Source: Bacillota bacterium (GTDB lineage: Bacteria; Bacillota; Clostridia; Tissierellales; Tissierellaceae). From it: 64,000 bases of DNA. The notes below the pieces were generated by a model. The model was not told the DNA's origin and did not search any database. It saw only the letters and a list, made by a program, of their open reading frames with translations. Shown here piece after piece: positions 1 to 10,387 of this stretch. The translations under genes and the position numbers were made by a program. The stretch covers positions 162,241 to 226,240 of the forward strand of contig JAEWGC010000039.1 of the NCBI GenBank assembly GCA_023388495.1, given 5' to 3'. How positions within the stretch are numbered: position 1 is the stretch's first letter; the number at the start of each line of letters is the position of its first letter.

Positions 1-114
1 TCTCTTGAAGAAATTTTAAATGATATAGACAAAGTCACTAAAGAAGAAATAACAGGAGCTATATCAAAGGTTGTTTTAGATACTATATACTTTATGAAAA
101 ACTCAAAAGCTTAA
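1..114 (+). CDS. C-terminal end of an M16-family peptidase-like protein (partial)
   Basis: An open frame enters from the left edge and stops at 112-114, giving the last 37 residues. The ending (DAVT-like helix, then LDTIYFMKN) resembles the C-terminus of YmfF-type M16 proteins, which usually sit directly upstream of a YmfH-type partner. The next gene is exactly such a partner, 20 bases downstream. The assignment therefore rests mainly on neighbourhood. YmfF-type members commonly lack the full zinc motif, but that part is outside the window. Confidence 0.6.
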   Translation, partial: SLEEILNDIDKVTKEEITGAISKVVLDTIYFMKNSKA

Positions 115-134
115 AAATAGAGGGAGGTATATTA

Positions 135-1424
135 TTGGATATTAAAACTTATGAAAACAAAAAGATAAGAGAAAAGCTTTATTATAAAGAGTTGAAATCT
201 GGGCTAAAAGTTTATTTCCTACCAAAAGAAGGATATACAAAACAATACGCAATATTTGCCACAGATTATGGTAGTATTGATAATATATTTTTGCCAATAG
301 GAGAAAAGGACACTATAGAAGTTCCAGAAGGTATTGCACATTTTCTAGAGCATAAGCTTTTTGAAGAACCAGAAGAAAATATTTTTGACCGTTTTTCTAA
401 ACTAGGTGCAAATGTTAATGCCTATACCAACTTTACTCAAACTGCATATCTTTTTTCATCTACTGAAAATTTTTATGAAAATTTAGCTTTATTAGTGGAA
501 TTTGTACAGCATCCATACTTTACTGATGAGAATGTTGAAAAAGAAAAAGGTATTATTGCACAGGAAATAAATATGTATAAAGACAATCCGAATTGGAGAG
601 TGTTTTTCAATTGTTTAAGAGGTATGTATAAAATCCATCCAGTTAAAATTGATATAGCCGGCACTGTAGAAAGCATCCAAGATATAAACAAAGAACTACT
701 TTACAAATGCTATAATACATTCTACAATCCAACTAATATGGTTATATTCATAGTTGGAGATCTATCCTTTGATGAAATACTAAAGGTAATAGAGAAAACG
801 GAAAGAAGGGATTATGAGGAAATAGAGAAAATCACTAGAGTATTTCCAGATGAACCTAAAATAGTAAATGAAAGATTAATTGAAGAAAGTATGATGACCT
901 CAGCCCCATTATTTTATATTGGGTTTAAAGACATAGATAATAATTTATCAGGAAAGGAACGAGTAAAAAAAGATTTTATTACAAATTTCATACTTGATAT
1001 GCTATTTGGCTCCGGTTCTGTATTTTACAATGATAACTATGAAGAAGGCCTTGTAGATAGTAGCTTTGGAGCATATTATACAGGAAAGAAATCCTATGGT
1101 CATTCACTTATAGTAGGTGAATCTAAGGAGCCAAAGGAAGTATATAACAGGGTAATGACCTTATTTGAAAAGGAAGCATCTTTAGTTTTATCTGAGGATG
1201 ACTTTAATCGTATTAAGAAAAAGGCCATGGGCGAATTTTTAATGGGCCTTAATTCTGTGGAGTTTATAGCAAATACTTTTATAGCTTTATACTTCGAAGA
1301 TGTACTCTTAGTTGATTATCTAGACATATTAGAATCAATAGAGTATAAGGATATAGTTGAAAGATTTAACAATCATTTTACAAAGGAAAACGTTGTTTTA
1401 TCCATAATAAATCCATCCAAATAA
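135..1424 (+). CDS. M16-family zinc peptidase (YmfH-like)
   Basis: This 429-residue protein has the inverted zinc motif HxxEH as HFLEH at residues 69-73, the hallmark of the insulysin/processing-peptidase family M16. A typical M16 N-domain is followed by a second M16 domain ending near residue 420. The start is a TTG at 135 with a strong ribosome site (agggaggt, 121-128). It follows an M16-like partner with a 20-base gap, the YmfF/YmfH pairing seen in many Firmicutes. There is no signal peptide, so it is probably cytoplasmic. The substrate is unknown; other family members act in peptide processing or turnover. Confidence 0.85.
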   Translation: MDIKTYENKKIREKLYYKELKSGLKVYFLPKEGYTKQYAIFATDYGSIDNIFLPIGEKDTIEVPEGIAHFLEHKLFEEPEENIFDRFSKLGANVNAYTNFTQTAYLFSSTENFYENLALLVEFVQHPYFTDENVEKEKGIIAQEINMYKDNPNWRVFFNCLRGMYKIHPVKIDIAGTVESIQDINKELLYKCYNTFYNPTNMVIFIVGDLSFDEILKVIEKTERRDYEEIEKITRVFPDEPKIVNERLIEESMMTSAPLFYIGFKDIDNNLSGKERVKKDFITNFILDMLFGSGSVFYNDNYEEGLVDSSFGAYYTGKKSYGHSLIVGESKEPKEVYNRVMTLFEKEASLVLSEDDFNRIKKKAMGEFLMGLNSVEFIANTFIALYFEDVLLVDYLDILESIEYKDIVERFNNHFTKENVVLSIINPSK

Positions 1425-1487
1425 TAGAAATAGATCTTCATTTATGATATACTGATTAGATGAAGTATTTAGAAAGGTGGTTTTAAT

Positions 1488-2225
1488 ATGGATCCAGTTG
1501 CATTTCAGATTTTTGGCTTGGAGATAAGATGGTATGGTATTTTAATTGCCACAGGAGTGTTAATAGGTGCTATACTAGCAATTCGAGAAGCCAAGAGAGT
1601 TGGACTTGATGAAGAAACTTTAATGGATTTCCTTATATGGGAAGTTCCTTTATGTTTAGTGGGGGCAAGACTATATTATGTAATATTTAGCTGGGACTTA
1701 TATAGAGATAATCCCATAGAGGCTTTAAATATCAGAAATGGTGGATTAGCCATTCATGGAGCTATAATTACTGCCATTATTGTAGCCATTATTTTTACTA
1801 GAATACGCAATATAAACTTCTGGACAATAGCAGATGTATGTGCTCCAAGTTTAATATTAGCTCAATCCATAGGAAGATGGGGAAATTATATAAACCAAGA
1901 GGCTTATGGAGGACCTACAAATTTACCTTGGGGAATTATGGTAAATGGAGTGAAAGTTCATCCAACTTTTCTTTATGAATCAATATGGAACTTTCTAGTG
2001 TTTTTATTTCTTCTGTGGTATGGAAAAAACAAACAGAAGGTTAAGGGAGAAGTATTTTTATTGTATATAGCCTTATATTCCTTTATTAGATTCTTCGTAG
2101 AAGGACTTAGAACAGATAGTCTGATGCTAGGAACAATTAGAGTAGCACAACTTGTAAGTATATTAGGTATTGCTATTTCAATGTATATATTTTATAAAAA
2201 AAGAAAAGAAAATAAGGAAGTTTGA
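1488..2225 (+). CDS. lgt: Prolipoprotein diacylglyceryl transferase
   Basis: Lgt moves diacylglycerol from phosphatidylglycerol to the lipobox cysteine of prelipoproteins, the first step of lipoprotein maturation, in the cytoplasmic membrane. The 245-residue length is normal for the family. The sequence shows seven or so hydrophobic segments, the GGLAIHGA motif with its conserved histidine, and the Lgt signature GRWGN...E at residues 129-138. The ATG at 1488 has the site aaggtgg just upstream. A rho-independent terminator follows at once, separating it from the division cluster. Confidence 0.96.
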   Translation: MDPVAFQIFGLEIRWYGILIATGVLIGAILAIREAKRVGLDEETLMDFLIWEVPLCLVGARLYYVIFSWDLYRDNPIEALNIRNGGLAIHGAIITAIIVAIIFTRIRNINFWTIADVCAPSLILAQSIGRWGNYINQEAYGGPTNLPWGIMVNGVKVHPTFLYESIWNFLVFLFLLWYGKNKQKVKGEVFLLYIALYSFIRFFVEGLRTDSLMLGTIRVAQLVSILGIAISMYIFYKKRKENKEV

Positions 2226-2228
2226 AAA

Positions 2229-2263
2229 AAAGCTGTTGGAAGAAAAATCCAGCAGCTTTTTTT
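2229..2263 (+). terminator. Rho-independent terminator after lgt
   Basis: The stem aaagctgttgga pairs with tccagcagcttt (one G-U) around a short A-rich loop and is followed by a run of seven T. It ends the lgt transcript. Confidence 0.9.
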
Positions 2264-2340
2264 ATAGTCCTATCCTCTGAAAAGTCGAAAAATAGCGAAT
2301 TGTGACCAAAGTACTAAGTTAATTTTTTCAAAAAAAGGTG

Positions 2341-2369
2341 GAAGGATTTTTCTATTTAGTGTAGAATAG
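2341..2369 (+). promoter_or_regulatory. Sigma-H type promoter of the dcw cluster
   Basis: GAAGGATTT at 2341-2349 and GTAGAATAG at 2361-2369, 11 bases apart, fit the Bacillus sigma-H consensus (RnAGGAwWW, 11-12 bases, RnnGAATww) with one mismatch. An A/T-rich stretch precedes it. The same arrangement recurs at 31702-31730 before the IclR gene. The match is seen in the sequence; use by sigma-H is inferred. Confidence 0.65.
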
Positions 2370-2376
2370 TATATAT

Positions 2377-2403
2377 AGTGGTAGAAAGTGGTACGAAGTG
2401 GTA
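2377..2403 (+). promoter_or_regulatory. MraZ operator, three direct repeats
   Basis: AGTGGTA occurs three times at 2377, 2387 and 2397, exactly 10 bases apart, just before mraZ. MraZ proteins are ring oligomers that bind tandem GTGG-type repeats in front of their own operon. The position, between the promoter and the gene, fits autorepression. Confidence 0.85.
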
Positions 2404-2431
2404 AGAAATATATATTAAGTGAGTGATTAGT

Positions 2432-2863
2432 ATGTTTATTGGTGAATATCAACATACTTTAGATAGTAAAGGAAGAATAATCATACCTTCTAAATTCAGA
2501 GAGGAATTAGGGGAAGAGTTTGTTATGACCAAAGGACTTGATAATTGTCTTTTTGTATACCCTAAGGAAGAATGGGCTATATTAGAAGAGAAACTTAAAA
2601 CCCTACCACTTACTAACCGTGATGCAAGAGCATTTATTAGATTTTTCTTTTCAGGAGCTAGTGAAGGAGCTTTAGATAAACAGGGTAGAGTTTTGATCCC
2701 TGCTAATCTTAGAGAACATTCTAAGCTGGATAAAGAAGCTGTCGTCATAGGTGTATCAACTAGAATGGAAATTTGGAGTAAGGAAGAATGGGACAACTAC
2801 AATAATGATGATAATTTATCCTACGATAGCATAGCAGAAAAGATGGCTGAGTTGGGAATATAA
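2432..2863 (+). CDS. mraZ: Transcriptional regulator MraZ
   Basis: The 143-residue MraZ is the first gene of the dcw cluster and a DNA-binding protein of the AbrB-like fold that controls it. Two MraZ repeats are visible: residues 5-47 (GEYQHTLD, SKGRIIIP) and about 80-125 (EGALDKQGRVLIPANLR). The frame is open nine bases further, to a GTG at 2423. The ATG at 2432 gives the MFIGEYQ start and 143-residue length usual in the family and is preferred. Three operator repeats lie 29-55 bases upstream. Confidence 0.95.
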   Translation: MFIGEYQHTLDSKGRIIIPSKFREELGEEFVMTKGLDNCLFVYPKEEWAILEEKLKTLPLTNRDARAFIRFFFSGASEGALDKQGRVLIPANLREHSKLDKEAVVIGVSTRMEIWSKEEWDNYNNDDNLSYDSIAEKMAELGI

Positions 2864-2877
2864 CTGGGGGCGGTTAA

Positions 2878-3837
2878 ATGAATTTTGAACATATATCAGT
2901 TCTACTAGAGGAAGTTCTAGAAGGATTAAATATAAAGGAAAATGGAATATATGTAGATGGTACCTTAGGTGGCGCAGGGCACTCATCTCAGATAGTTAAA
3001 AGGTTGACAACTGGAAAGTTAATTGGAATAGACCAGGATTTAAATGCATTAAAAAAGGCTAGTGAAGTATTAGAAGAGTATAAGGATAAGATAATATTAG
3101 TACACAATAATTATGAAAATATAGATGAGGTATTAAATGGTTTAGGAATTGAAAAGGTGGATGGAATACTTTTGGACTTAGGAGTATCTTCTCATCAATT
3201 GGATGAAGAGAGTAGGGGATTCTCTCATAACAAAGATGCTCCACTAGATATGAGAATGGATGAGACAAGTTCCTTTTCAGCTTGGGATGTGGTGAATAAG
3301 TACTCTGAAAAAGAGCTAGAAGATATTATCTGGAACTATGGAGAAGATAGATGGGCTAGAAGAATAGCAAAGTTTATTGTAGAAGAGAGAAAAGAAAAGC
3401 CTATTGATACTACTCTTCAATTAGTTTCTGTTATAAAAAAAGCAATACCAAAGGATGTAAGAAAAGATGGCCATCACCCAGCTAAGAAAACATTTCAGGC
3501 TATTCGAATAGAAGTGAATAGGGAATTAGATGTTTTAATTAAATCTATTCCCAATATGGTAAATCTTTTAAATCCAGGTGGTAGATTAGCTATTATTACC
3601 TTCCATTCATTGGAGGATAGGATTGTGAAGGAAGGTTTTAAGGAATTATATCTAGATTGCATTTGTCCACCGCATTTACCACAATGTGTATGTGATAAAA
3701 CTAGGGAAATAGAAATTATAACTAGAAAACCTATTGTACCGACAGAGGAAGAAATAATGAAAAATCCTAGGTCGAGATCTGCGAAGCTTAGGATAGCTGA
3801 GAAACTTAATGTTCTAAATAGAAAAGGGGGAGAATAA
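2878..3837 (+). CDS. rsmH: 16S rRNA (cytosine(1402)-N(4))-methyltransferase
   Basis: RsmH (formerly MraW) uses S-adenosylmethionine to methylate N4 of C1402 of 16S rRNA in the decoding centre. The 319 residues are full length. Visible are the HISVLLEEVLEGL start, the SAM loop DGTLGGAGHS near residues 28-37, the LLDLGVSSHQLD stretch, and the late FHSLEDRIVK motif. It starts at ATG 2878 after a ggggcgg ribosome site, 14 bases from mraZ, in the usual mraZ-rsmH-ftsL order. Confidence 0.97.
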   Translation: MNFEHISVLLEEVLEGLNIKENGIYVDGTLGGAGHSSQIVKRLTTGKLIGIDQDLNALKKASEVLEEYKDKIILVHNNYENIDEVLNGLGIEKVDGILLDLGVSSHQLDEESRGFSHNKDAPLDMRMDETSSFSAWDVVNKYSEKELEDIIWNYGEDRWARRIAKFIVEERKEKPIDTTLQLVSVIKKAIPKDVRKDGHHPAKKTFQAIRIEVNRELDVLIKSIPNMVNLLNPGGRLAIITFHSLEDRIVKEGFKELYLDCICPPHLPQCVCDKTREIEIITRKPIVPTEEEIMKNPRSRSAKLRIAEKLNVLNRKGGE

Positions 3838-3838
3838 A

Positions 3839-4297
3839 TTGTTAGTAGCAAAGGAACTTAGTTATTACCCTACGGAGACATTAGAAGTAAAAGAAAAGTC
3901 AAAAAAGAACATAAAAAAGATAAAAGAAAATAAGAGAAATAATAATAGCCTTGCAAAGTTAATGATTTTATGTATGCCTATGGTTATTTTAGGTATAGCC
4001 CTATTAATATTGTTTAGATATGCTAATATGACAGCTATAAGACAAGAGATAACTCAATTGGAAAGGCAAAAAATGGAGTTGGAGAAAACTAAATTAAATT
4101 TAATAGCTGATCTTGAAGGAATAAAGTCCTCAGTAAAAATTGCAGAAGATGCAATTACAAAACTAGGTATGGATTATCCGACAGAGAATCAGATAGTATA
4201 TGTTTCTGTAAAGGAAGATACAACGGAACATATAGAGAAGTCTAGTATTAGTGGCCAAATAAAGAAGATCTTTAGTATAGTTACAAACTTGTTTTAG
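3839..4297 (+). CDS. ftsL: FtsL-like cell division protein
   Basis: A 152-residue bitopic protein: basic, lysine-rich cytoplasmic part (residues 1-40), one membrane segment (about 42-61, MILCMPMVILGIALLILF), then a coiled coil (about 66-105) and an extracellular tail. This is the FtsL/DivIC layout, and its place between rsmH and a class B transpeptidase gene is where ftsL always sits. FtsL binds FtsQ/DivIB and DivIC to activate septal wall synthesis. The start is TTG at 3839 with ggggga ahead. Sequence conservation is low in this family, so position and topology carry the call. Confidence 0.8.
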   Translation: MLVAKELSYYPTETLEVKEKSKKNIKKIKENKRNNNSLAKLMILCMPMVILGIALLILFRYANMTAIRQEITQLERQKMELEKTKLNLIADLEGIKSSVKIAEDAITKLGMDYPTENQIVYVSVKEDTTEHIEKSSISGQIKKIFSIVTNLF

Positions 4298-4308
4298 GAG
4301 GTATTGTT

Positions 4309-6468
4309 TTGGCAAAACCCAGTTATTCATCTAAAAAAAGATTATTGGTTGTTTTTGGTGTAGTGGTTATCGTTTCTATGTTACTAATCGGTAGATTAGG
4401 TTACTTACAAATAGTTAAAGGTGAAGAACTGAAGAAAGGTGCATTGGAGCAGTGGACCAAGGGAATAACTATAAAATCAAAACGGGGAATTATTTACGAC
4501 AGAAAAGGCAAAAAATTAGCAGTAAGTATAAGCGCGTCAACGGTATGGGCTAGTCCGCCAGATATAAAAGATGCCCATAAAACAGCAAAAGAGGTAGCAA
4601 GAGTTTTGAATTTAGACGAAGAAGTTGTATATGCTAAAATTACTAAAAAAATAGGTACGGAAAAGCTAAAACAGTGGGTTACAAGGGAAGAAGCAGCAGA
4701 ACTTAGAAAATTAAAATTACCTGGTATAGAGATAGTTGATGATAATAGGAGATATTATCCCTATGGAAATTTTGCTTCTTTTGTATTAGGTTTTACCGAT
4801 ATTGACAATAATGGATTATATGGTATTGAAAGAACTTATGATAAATACTTAACTGGTACACCAGGAAAATGGGTAAAAATAACAGATGCTGCAAGTAGAC
4901 AACTACCCTTTGACGGTGAAAAGATATATGAGGCATCAGATGGGTTATCAGTTGTTTTAACTATAGATGAGACGATACAACATTTTGCAGATAAAGCAGC
5001 TCAGGAAGCCGTAATAACTACAGGAGCTAAAAATATTTCTATTATAATGATGGAACCAAAGACAGGGGATATTTTAGCAATGTCTTCTAAGCCTGATTAT
5101 GATCCTAATGATCCAAGAACTCCAGTAGATGAAGAAACTAAAAGGGAGTGGGAGGGTTTACCGCAGGAAGAACTTCAAAAAAGATGGTATGATATGTGGA
5201 GAAACTTTGCTATTAATGATGCTTATGAGCCAGGATCCACATTTAAAGTAATCACTGCGGCTGCAGCAATTGAAGAAAATATAGCAAATCTCAATTCTCA
5301 TTTTTTCTGCAATGGGTTCGTTAGAGATATAAAGGGTGTAGTACTAAGATGTGCTAGATGGTACAATCCTCATGGAGACCAAACATTTATAGAGGCTATG
5401 AACAATTCATGTAACGTAGCTTTTGTAGACTTAGGTAGAAGAGTAGGAAAAGATCTACTTTATAAATACATAAAGGCTTTTGGCTTTGGAGAAACAACTG
5501 GTATAGATTTAAATGGGGAGCAGGGAGGTATTATCCCAATCAGTACAGATGTTATTAAGGAAGTAAATTTAGCTACTATGTCCTATGGTCATGGTATTGC
5601 AATCACTCCTTTACAATTAGCTAATGCAGTATCTGCTATTTCAAATGGCGGAAACTTAATGAAGCCTCGACTTGTAAAAGAGTTAATAGATAGTGAGGGA
5701 AAGGTTGTAGAAACCTTTGAACCAGAAATAAAGAGAAAAGTAATATCAGAATCAACATCAAAGACAGTTTTAGAAATGTTAGGTCATGTTGTTGAAGAGG
5801 GTACAGGAACAAATGCATATATTCCTGGATATAGAGTAGGAGGAAAAACAGGTACTGCTCAAAAAATCATAGATGGAAGATATGCACCTGGTAAGTATAT
5901 TGGTTCTTTTGTAGGTGTAGCTCCAGTAGATAATCCACAGGTAGTTATATTAGTTGTAGTAGACGAACCTGTTGGTCAATATTATGGAGGTACTGTAGCG
6001 GCCCCTATAGCTAAGGCTGTGTTAGAGGAGACATTAAATTATCTTGAAATTACTCCTGTTTTTTCAGAAAAAGAAAAGGATAAAGTTACTGAAAAAGTTA
6101 TAGTTCCAGATGTAAGAAAAATGAAGATTGGTGATGCAGGAAAGGCCTTGGCAGAAATAGGACTAAAACACACCACTGAGTATTCAAATTTAACATCAGA
6201 TTCAGTTGTAATAGATCAGTTTCCATTACCAGGCACAGAAGTTCAGAGGGGCTCAATAGTAGATTTATATTTAAATGAAAAGACAGGAGAAAGAATTATA
6301 GTGCCTTATCTTCTTGAGAAAGATAAGGAGGATGTAATTAAGATTCTCGATGAATTAAATCTTAACTATGAGCTAAAAGGAACAGGAAAAGCTAAGAAGC
6401 AAACTCCAATACCAGGTGAAGAAATTTCTATTACCACAAAAATACAGGTTGAATTTGGAGAGCCATAA
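4309..6468 (+). CDS. spoVD: Class B penicillin-binding protein, SpoVD/FtsI type, with two PASTA domains
   Basis: A septal peptidoglycan transpeptidase of 719 residues. It has a short cytoplasmic N-end, a membrane anchor (about 10-30), a dimerisation domain, and a transpeptidase domain with catalytic Ser310 in STFK (310-313), SCN at 367-369 and KTG at 513-515. Two PASTA domains follow (about 600-660 and 662-719). The start is TTG at 4309 behind ttaggaggt. Two PASTA copies resemble vegetative PBP2B/FtsI, whereas clostridial genes in this position are often called SpoVD. The cluster has only one such gene, so it may serve division, sporulation or both. A terminator follows at 6484. Confidence 0.88.
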   Translation: MAKPSYSSKKRLLVVFGVVVIVSMLLIGRLGYLQIVKGEELKKGALEQWTKGITIKSKRGIIYDRKGKKLAVSISASTVWASPPDIKDAHKTAKEVARVLNLDEEVVYAKITKKIGTEKLKQWVTREEAAELRKLKLPGIEIVDDNRRYYPYGNFASFVLGFTDIDNNGLYGIERTYDKYLTGTPGKWVKITDAASRQLPFDGEKIYEASDGLSVVLTIDETIQHFADKAAQEAVITTGAKNISIIMMEPKTGDILAMSSKPDYDPNDPRTPVDEETKREWEGLPQEELQKRWYDMWRNFAINDAYEPGSTFKVITAAAAIEENIANLNSHFFCNGFVRDIKGVVLRCARWYNPHGDQTFIEAMNNSCNVAFVDLGRRVGKDLLYKYIKAFGFGETTGIDLNGEQGGIIPISTDVIKEVNLATMSYGHGIAITPLQLANAVSAISNGGNLMKPRLVKELIDSEGKVVETFEPEIKRKVISESTSKTVLEMLGHVVEEGTGTNAYIPGYRVGGKTGTAQKIIDGRYAPGKYIGSFVGVAPVDNPQVVILVVVDEPVGQYYGGTVAAPIAKAVLEETLNYLEITPVFSEKEKDKVTEKVIVPDVRKMKIGDAGKALAEIGLKHTTEYSNLTSDSVVIDQFPLPGTEVQRGSIVDLYLNEKTGERIIVPYLLEKDKEDVIKILDELNLNYELKGTGKAKKQTPIPGEEISITTKIQVEFGEP

Positions 6469-6483
6469 GAGTAATATAATTAG

Positions 6484-6507
6484 AGGCAACTGATAAAGTT
6501 GCCTTTT
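6484..6507 (+). terminator. Terminator between spoVD/ftsI and murE
   Basis: The stem aggcaact pairs perfectly with agttgcct across the loop gataa, followed by TTTT. It lies in the 79-base gap, so it probably attenuates rather than fully ends the dcw transcript. Confidence 0.7.
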
Positions 6508-6547
6508 AGTTAATTTTTCAATATAGGATAAGGAAAGTAGGTGCAAT

Positions 6548-8008
6548 ATGAATCTAAAAGATATAACTTTAGGGTATCAATTTGATTTAGTTAAAGGGAG
6601 CCTAGATATAGAAATAACTGGAATCCAAAATGATTCAAGAAAAATAGAAAAGGGAAATCTTTTTATTGCAGAAAAGGGGTTTACCGTAGATGGACATGAT
6701 TATATTCATAAGGCAATAGAGAATGGAGCAGTGGGAGTTGTTATAGAAAAGGAAATATCCATAGAGGAAGATGCTACAGTAATAAAAGTAGAGGATTCAA
6801 TAGATGCTCTAGCAAAGTTTTCAGGTATCTTTCACGGAGAACCATGGAATAAATTAGATATGATAGGGATAACAGGAACCAACGGTAAAACGTCTATCAC
6901 TTATTTTATTAAAAGTATACTAGAAGAAGAAAATAGAAAAACAGGAATTATAGGAACTATTGGGGCAGTTATAGGGAATGAAAACGTAAAAATTGATAAT
7001 ACAACTCCAAATGCCTTAGTTATCCATGAATTATTAGAAAAGATGGTAGATAACAAGGTTGAATTTTGCATGATGGAGGTTTCATCCCATGCATTAGAAT
7101 TAAAGAGAGTAGAGTATATGGATTTTCAAGTGGGATTATTTACTAATCTAACTAAGGATCATTTAGATTACCATGCAACAATGGAAAATTATTTTAATAG
7201 TAAGCTAAAACTTTTCTATAAGACTAATAAATTTAATATAATAAATGTAGATGATGAGTATGGAAAGAAGATAGTTGAAACAGTAGGAGAAAGAATCCCT
7301 CTATTGACATATGGAATAAGAAATAAGTCAGATATTTTTGGGACCAATATAGAATTTACATTGTCTAAGGTTAAATTTACATTAAATACACCTGAGGGGA
7401 GTATAGATATACTTTTAAATGTACCAGGGGAATTTAGTGTATATAATGCATTAGCTGCGGCAGCCTGTGCCTATGGATATAATATTCCTTTAGAGACGAT
7501 TAAAAAGGGCCTAGAATCTGTTGAAGGAATAAAGGGAAGATTTGAGGTTGTACCTACGAACACAGATTATACAGTTATCATTGATTTTGCTCATACTGCC
7601 GATGGACTTGAGAAGGTTCTTACAGTAATTGATCAATTTGCAGAGGGAAGAAAAGTTGTTGTATTTGGAGCGGGAGGAAATAGAGACAAGACTAAAAGAC
7701 CGGAAATGGGAGAAACTGTGGGTAAACATGCAGATTTATCTATAGTTACATCAGATAATCCAAGAAATGAAGATCCAGAGATGATAATTGAAGATATATT
7801 AGTTGGGACAAAGAAATCTAATGGAGAATATGTCAAAATAGTAGATAGAATAGATGCTATAAAGTATGCATTGGATAACGCTAAGCCTAAAGATATAATA
7901 CTGTTAGCTGGTAAGGGTCACGAAACCTATACAATAATTCAAGGCAAAACTTATCCCTGTGATGAAAGACAAATTGTTCTTGATTATTTAAGGCAAAAAA
8001 ATAATTAA
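6548..8008 (+). CDS. murE: UDP-N-acetylmuramoyl-L-alanyl-D-glutamate--2,6-diaminopimelate ligase
   Basis: MurE adds the third stem residue to UDP-MurNAc-L-Ala-D-Glu with ATP, in the cytoplasm. The 486-residue protein has the ATP loop GTNGKTS at 110-116, the central SSHAL motif, and DNPR at 403-406. DNPR is the motif that selects meso-diaminopimelate; lysine-adding enzymes differ here. So the peptidoglycan is probably of the mDAP type. The next gene is mraY; murF, which normally stands between the two, is absent. Confidence 0.96.
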   Translation: MNLKDITLGYQFDLVKGSLDIEITGIQNDSRKIEKGNLFIAEKGFTVDGHDYIHKAIENGAVGVVIEKEISIEEDATVIKVEDSIDALAKFSGIFHGEPWNKLDMIGITGTNGKTSITYFIKSILEEENRKTGIIGTIGAVIGNENVKIDNTTPNALVIHELLEKMVDNKVEFCMMEVSSHALELKRVEYMDFQVGLFTNLTKDHLDYHATMENYFNSKLKLFYKTNKFNIINVDDEYGKKIVETVGERIPLLTYGIRNKSDIFGTNIEFTLSKVKFTLNTPEGSIDILLNVPGEFSVYNALAAAACAYGYNIPLETIKKGLESVEGIKGRFEVVPTNTDYTVIIDFAHTADGLEKVLTVIDQFAEGRKVVVFGAGGNRDKTKRPEMGETVGKHADLSIVTSDNPRNEDPEMIIEDILVGTKKSNGEYVKIVDRIDAIKYALDNAKPKDIILLAGKGHETYTIIQGKTYPCDERQIVLDYLRQKNN

Positions 8009-8040
8009 GAGTTTATATATACTTGAGAGGAGAAAAATTA

Positions 8041-9006
<966 letters not shown>

Positions 9007-9024
9007 GGAAAGTGAGCTGGTCTT

Positions 9025-10386
9025 ATGTATTTAAAAAATAAAAGAGTCTTGGTTTTAGGACTTGGTATATCTGGTCTGTCAACTGTAAAGGCACTCCATA
9101 AACTGGGAGCACAAATTATAGTATCAGATTCTAAAAAGGAAGAAGAATTAAGAGACTTCTTTGATAAAACTAGAGATATATATGTTGAAAAACATTTAAA
9201 TACGAATGATATACCTTTAGAAGATATAGATCTCATAATAAAGAGCCCTGGGATTTTACCAACAACTCCGATTTTATTAAAAGCTCAGGAAAGAAATATT
9301 GAGGTCATCACAGATATAGAGTTAGCATATAGAGTTTCTCCTACAGATAAGATTGTTGCAATAACAGGAACCAATGGGAAAACTACTACTACAACTTTAA
9401 TAGGTGAAGTTTTTAGAAAGGCTAATTACAATACATACGTAGCAGGGAATATTGGGGTTGGTATTCTATGGGATATGGTAAATGCAAAAAAAGAGGATGT
9501 TTTTATAATAGAAGTAAGTAGTTTTCAATTGGAAAACACAGTATATTTTAAGCCAAAGGTAAGCCTTATAACTAATATTACGCCAGATCATTTAAATTGG
9601 CATGGCTCACTAGATAATTATATTCTTGCTAAGAAAAAGGTATTTAAAAATGGAGATAATACTGATTATACGGTATTAAACTATGATGATAAAACCCTTA
9701 GGGAAATGGAGAATGATATTAATTCAAATATAATTTGGTTTAGTGTTAATGATAAATTAGATAATGGGGTATTTATAGAGGGAGACTATATAGTACTTAA
9801 GGATGGAGAAAATTTTAATAAGGTATTACCCTATAAAGAATTAAAAATCTTAGGAAAACACAATTTAGAAAATGCCCTAGGTGCTGTTGCAGTTTGCTTT
9901 GCTATGGGAATAGACTTAAGAGTTATAGGAGAAGTTCTTAGAGAATTTAAAGGAGTAGAACATAGGATAGAATATGTTAAGACAATAGATGGAATTTCTT
10001 TCTATAATGATTCTAAAGGAACAAACTCTGATTCAACAATAAAGGCAATTGAGGCATTGGAAGCCCCAATAGTGTTAATTGCAGGGGGTTATGATAAAGG
10101 TGTGGAATTTGATGATTTAATCCAGGCCTTTGATGGAAAGATTAAAGAATTGATACTTTTAGGAGCAACAAGAGAAAAAATTAAAGAAACTGCATTGAGA
10201 TATGGATTTAATAATATACATTTAGTTGAAAATATGAAGGAGGCAGTTAGCCTAGCCTATGAACTTGGGGAAGAAAAGGATAATATATTATTATCTCCTG
10301 CCTGTGCATCATGGGGTATGTATAATAACTTTGAGGAAAGAGGTCAAGATTTTAAAAATGCCGTTTATGGTCTAAAGGAGGATTAA
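9025..10386 (+). CDS. murD: UDP-N-acetylmuramoylalanine--D-glutamate ligase
   Basis: MurD adds D-glutamate to UDP-MurNAc-L-alanine with ATP. The 453-residue protein starts with a Rossmann-type KRVLVLGLGISGLS, carries the ATP loop ITGTNGKTTTT near residues 115-125, and has the late conserved NDSKGTNSDST stretch. It lies 18 bases after mraY and one base before the next gene, so the genes are translationally linked. Length and order are normal. Confidence 0.97.
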   Translation: MYLKNKRVLVLGLGISGLSTVKALHKLGAQIIVSDSKKEEELRDFFDKTRDIYVEKHLNTNDIPLEDIDLIIKSPGILPTTPILLKAQERNIEVITDIELAYRVSPTDKIVAITGTNGKTTTTTLIGEVFRKANYNTYVAGNIGVGILWDMVNAKKEDVFIIEVSSFQLENTVYFKPKVSLITNITPDHLNWHGSLDNYILAKKKVFKNGDNTDYTVLNYDDKTLREMENDINSNIIWFSVNDKLDNGVFIEGDYIVLKDGENFNKVLPYKELKILGKHNLENALGAVAVCFAMGIDLRVIGEVLREFKGVEHRIEYVKTIDGISFYNDSKGTNSDSTIKAIEALEAPIVLIAGGYDKGVEFDDLIQAFDGKIKELILLGATREKIKETALRYGFNNIHLVENMKEAVSLAYELGEEKDNILLSPACASWGMYNNFEERGQDFKNAVYGLKED

Positions 10387-10387
10387 A

